From the NCBI RefSeq assembly GCF_027627455.1, contig NZ_CP115483.1:1612001-1676000 (forward strand): a DNA stretch of 64,000 bases. The letters are read 5' to 3'. Under the pieces are notes generated by a model that saw only the letters and a list, made by a program, of their open reading frames with translations, searched no databases and was not told the DNA's origin. The DNA comes from Sphingobacterium sp. SYP-B4668 (GTDB lineage: Bacteria; Bacteroidota; Bacteroidia; Sphingobacteriales; Sphingobacteriaceae). Positions 61,557-64,000 of this stretch are shown piece by piece (the stretch's first letter is position 1; every line of letters begins with the position of its first letter). Position numbers and translations under genes: made by a program.

Positions 61557-63506
61557 ATGAGACCAAAATACCTTATAATATTATCGCTGACAATAGCTGG
61601 GCTATTAATCGGGCAAAGCATGCTACAAGGTCAGGAACAATTGGGTCTGAGATCCAAAGCAGATAAATTGTTTTATCAATTTGAGTATTATTCTGCCAGT
61701 CGTATCTATGAAAAATTAGTTGATGTAAAGAAGCCGAAATCTGCTGATATGGAACGCTTGGCTATGTGTTATCTTCAAATCAATGAATATAGTCTTGCTC
61801 GTAATTGGTATTCAAGAGTTGTGGACACGGGGCAAGTTACTGCTGAGTCGCTGATTAACTATGCTGATGTATTAAAAAAGTTGGGCTATTATACAGAGGC
61901 AAAAAAACAGTATGCTGCATACGCTCAAAGGTCGAAGACACCTGAAGCTGTTGCTTTAGCATTGCAAGGCTGCGATTCGGCTTTGTTATGGATGGCTAAT
62001 CCAACACACCACAAACTTAAAAATGAAGATGGCGTCAATACTCGGTTATCTGATTTTGGAACCTTCAGCACAGGAGATAATGTCCTGTATGTGGGCGAAT
62101 CGGCTACAGGAGTGGCTACTGCAGGACTAACGGGAAGAAGCTACTTACGTGTATTTTCAAGTAATGTTGGAGCCGATGGGATGACGTTGCAATCACCTTA
62201 TATGGTAACGGAAAATTTCAATGAAGCAGCCTATCACGTGGGTCCTATTGTCAGCTCAAAGGATGGCAATACTCTTTATGTCACGCGGACATACCCCGGC
62301 AAAGATACAGAGAAACACCGCTCAGGGCCATATCGTTTCAAGAAGCATAATCTGGAGATAAAGATATACCAAAAGGATAATACAGGATGGAAAGATGTCG
62401 ATTTTCCCTATAACGATATTAAGAAGTATTCAGTAGGTCATGCCGCATTGAGCGAAAATGGTCAGATACTTTATTTTGCTTCGGATATGCCTGGGGGGCT
62501 TGGGGGAGTAGATATTTGGTATTGTGAAATGCAAGCTAATGGCAATTGGGGGGTACCTGTGAATGCAGGAGATGTTATAAACTCTGTTGGAGACGAGATG
62601 TTTCCTTCGGTATTCGGCGATGTATTATATTATTCGAGCAATGGATTTGCTGGAATGGGAGGGTTAGATATATTTTCTGCGAAAGGTAGTAAGTCTAATT
62701 TTTCCAATAGAACAAATTTAAGATTTCCAATAAACTCAGCGTCTGACGATTTTGGGTTCATAGAGATTGGGGATGATGAAAAAGGTAAACACGGTTATCT
62801 ATCATCTAATCGAATGGGCGGATTAGGACTGGACGATATTTATTCTTATACTTTTGTAAAACCTAAGATTACCATTCTATTGGAAGGATTGACGAGAAAT
62901 AGAAGCACACAGGAAATCCTTTCCGACGTACAGGTAACTTTGTTTGATTCGAGTGGAAAAATAGTATCCAATAAGCTTACTGCCACAGATGGACAATTTG
63001 CCTTTGAACTAGAGCCTAAGATGGCATATAGACTGATGGGGGAGAAGGTCAAATTTCATGGTGATTCTATAAATATTTCGGCGCTGAACCCTTCAAAGGA
63101 TACGGTAATTAGAGTAGAACTAGCTTTACAACCTATTTTTGAAACGGGGACAGTATTTGTTTTGGAAAATATCTATTACGATTTGGATAAGTACAATATT
63201 CGTCCAGATGCACAACCCATATTGAATCAATTGGTGAATACTATGCGTGACAATCCAACGTTAAAAATAGAACTATCTAGTCATACAGATAGCCGCGCTA
63301 CTGCTAAGTATAACTTGAAATTGTCTCAAAATCGAGCTCAATCGGCGGTGGATTATATCGTAAGTAGGGGCATCGCTCGAGATCGGATCGTTGCCAAAGG
63401 ATATGGTGAGTCCAAGCTCGTAAATCGCTGTGCGGACAATGTCAAATGTTCTGAAGCTGAACACCAGGCTAATCGAAGAACGGAAGTGAAAGTACTGGTA
63501 TATTAA
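61557..63506 (+). CDS. OmpA-family protein with TPR and PD40 repeats, module 2
   Basis: 649 residues from the ATG at 61557 (an in-frame TTG at 61545 is rejected; the ATG gives exactly the length of the module 1 paralogue). Signal peptide MRPKYLIILSLTIAGLLIG... LQGQ. The order is the same: TPR-like helices (about 30-145), PD40-like blades (LYFASDMPGGLGGVDIWY, LYYSSNGFAGMGGLDIFSA, GYLSSNRMGGLGLDDIYSY), a carboxypeptidase-regulatory-like domain and a C-terminal OmpA domain (IYYDLDKYNIR, LSSHTDSRATAKYN, NRRTEVKVLVY). It probably links the outer-membrane assembly to peptidoglycan. The N-terminal half has diverged more from module 1 than the OmpA domain. It closes the module 2 operon. Confidence 0.93.
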   Translation: MRPKYLIILSLTIAGLLIGQSMLQGQEQLGLRSKADKLFYQFEYYSASRIYEKLVDVKKPKSADMERLAMCYLQINEYSLARNWYSRVVDTGQVTAESLINYADVLKKLGYYTEAKKQYAAYAQRSKTPEAVALALQGCDSALLWMANPTHHKLKNEDGVNTRLSDFGTFSTGDNVLYVGESATGVATAGLTGRSYLRVFSSNVGADGMTLQSPYMVTENFNEAAYHVGPIVSSKDGNTLYVTRTYPGKDTEKHRSGPYRFKKHNLEIKIYQKDNTGWKDVDFPYNDIKKYSVGHAALSENGQILYFASDMPGGLGGVDIWYCEMQANGNWGVPVNAGDVINSVGDEMFPSVFGDVLYYSSNGFAGMGGLDIFSAKGSKSNFSNRTNLRFPINSASDDFGFIEIGDDEKGKHGYLSSNRMGGLGLDDIYSYTFVKPKITILLEGLTRNRSTQEILSDVQVTLFDSSGKIVSNKLTATDGQFAFELEPKMAYRLMGEKVKFHGDSINISALNPSKDTVIRVELALQPIFETGTVFVLENIYYDLDKYNIRPDAQPILNQLVNTMRDNPTLKIELSSHTDSRATAKYNLKLSQNRAQSAVDYIVSRGIARDRIVAKGYGESKLVNRCADNVKCSEAEHQANRRTEVKVLVY

Positions 63507-63577
63507 GGATGTTGAGATAACTGTCTTTATAGACAAGAAATCAATGGATTGATTGGTTAGAATGAGCAAAAGTTTTG

Positions 63578-63614
63578 AACGGGAGCACGTGCTTATGTAC
63601 GAGCTCCCGTTTTG
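63578..63614 (+). terminator. Intrinsic terminator of module 2
   Basis: AACGGGAGC (63578-63586) pairs with GCTCCCGTT (63603-63611), with further partial pairing in the loop, and a short TTTT tail. It lies 72 bases after the OmpA stop; the bases between show nothing else. Confidence 0.75.
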
Positions 63615-63620
63615 CATAAA

Positions 63621-63651
63621 TTGCTTTCTACCATTATTTTTGCTATCTTTG
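63621..63651 (+). promoter_or_regulatory. Promoter of the cold-shock-type gene
   Basis: TATCTTTG at 63644-63651 matches the -7 consensus TAnnTTTG exactly, with TTG at 63621-63623, 20 bases upstream, in the -33 position. The leader to the ATG at 63767 would be about 110 bases, a length common for cold-shock mRNAs. Confidence 0.65.
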
Positions 63652-63766
63652 TTCCACACGCCTTACTTAATACTCCTTTTTCTCCTGAAATTCTAATTAG
63701 GAGCCTTTGCATCAGGAATCTCAAGTTTTATGCGCTTTAACCCTATCATTTAAATTAATATCCTTA

Positions 63767-64000
63767 ATGGCACAAACACAGCAAAAAAAAGAAAATCAAA
63801 AGAAAAAATTAGAAAAAAGAAAATCGAAAGAACAAAAGAGAGAATTCAAGAAAACACACAATTCTAAAGGAAAATCTTTGGAAGATATGTTTGTATATGT
63901 AGATGAGTTCGGTAACTTGTCCAACACCCCACCTACACAGAAATACGAATTTAAAGCATCTGATCTAGAAAGACCAGTTGTAGAGGACGAGTTTTCGTTC
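63767..64000 (+). CDS. Cold-shock-domain-type protein, 5' part
   Basis: The first 78 codons of a gene that runs off the window. The start MAQTQQKKENQKKKLEKRKS is extremely lysine-rich, followed by SLEDMFVYVDEFGNLSNTPP. This basic tail plus SLEDM-VDE-GNLS-TPP motif is typical of the Bacteroidota cold shock proteins with an extended N-terminus, in which the CspA-like beta barrel comes next; that domain lies outside the window. The expected role is RNA binding in the cytoplasm. It has its own promoter and is not part of the adhesin operon. Confidence 0.7.
   Translation, partial: MAQTQQKKENQKKKLEKRKSKEQKREFKKTHNSKGKSLEDMFVYVDEFGNLSNTPPTQKYEFKASDLERPVVEDEFSF

Overview
The window reads as a chromosome segment of a Bacteroidota species, most likely Sphingobacteriaceae (Sphingobacterium or a close relative). 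The evidence is paired SusC/SusD genes, lipoproteins with Bacteroidota-type lipoboxes, GH76 and GH92 enzymes, type IX secretion (T9SS) C-terminal domains, PorP/SprF proteins, weak Shine-Dalgarno sites and TAnnTTTG-like -7 promoter boxes. I see no rRNA, tRNA, CRISPR array, insertion sequence or prophage.

Region 1 (1-11280) is a polysaccharide utilization locus (PUL 1), all on the + strand: the 3' end of an upstream gene, SusC, SusD, two lipoproteins that share a discoidin-like C-terminal domain, a TIM-barrel-like lipoprotein joined to them by an ATGA stop/start overlap, and a Tat-exported Gfo/Idh/MocA oxidoreductase that is much richer in GC than its neighbours. No member can be placed in a known glycoside hydrolase family by eye, so the substrate is open. 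A secreted metallophosphoesterase follows as its own unit, then a convergent FMN-reductase-like gene.

Region 2 (12934-28010) is an alpha-mannan PUL (PUL 2): GH76 endo-mannanase, SusC, SusD, DUF3823 lipoprotein, a large unassigned glycosidase-like protein and GH92 alpha-mannosidase, ending in a 38-nt perfect palindrome. Divergent from it is an unusual regulator with a signal peptide, a LamG-like and Kelch-like periplasmic part, one membrane helix, and a cytoplasmic winged helix with a BTAD-like tail. It is a good candidate for a membrane-bound one-component sensor of the mannan locus.

Region 3 (28153-30996) holds three small minus-strand genes (DUF6157, MepB-like, lipocalin-like lipoprotein) and 1.3 kb of AT-rich non-coding DNA.

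Region 4 (30997-63506) is the most striking part: two paralogous modules, each a giant repetitive T9SS-exported surface protein followed by PorP/SprF and an OmpA/TPR/PD40 protein. Module 1 encodes a 4,439-residue protein with twelve 102-residue tandem repeats. Module 2 encodes what should be a 3,459-residue protein with twelve 140-residue repeats, but one G is missing in repeat 9 (about 56632), so the reading frame breaks and the secretion/anchoring domain is lost as written. Between the modules lie two abutting genes for membrane-embedded AraC-type regulators and a control region with inverted and direct repeats. The accessory proteins of the two modules have equal lengths (337 and 649 residues) once starts are aligned, pointing to a whole-module duplication followed by divergence of the giant genes.

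Region 5 (63507-64000) has a terminator, a good promoter and the start of a cold-shock-domain-type gene running off the window.
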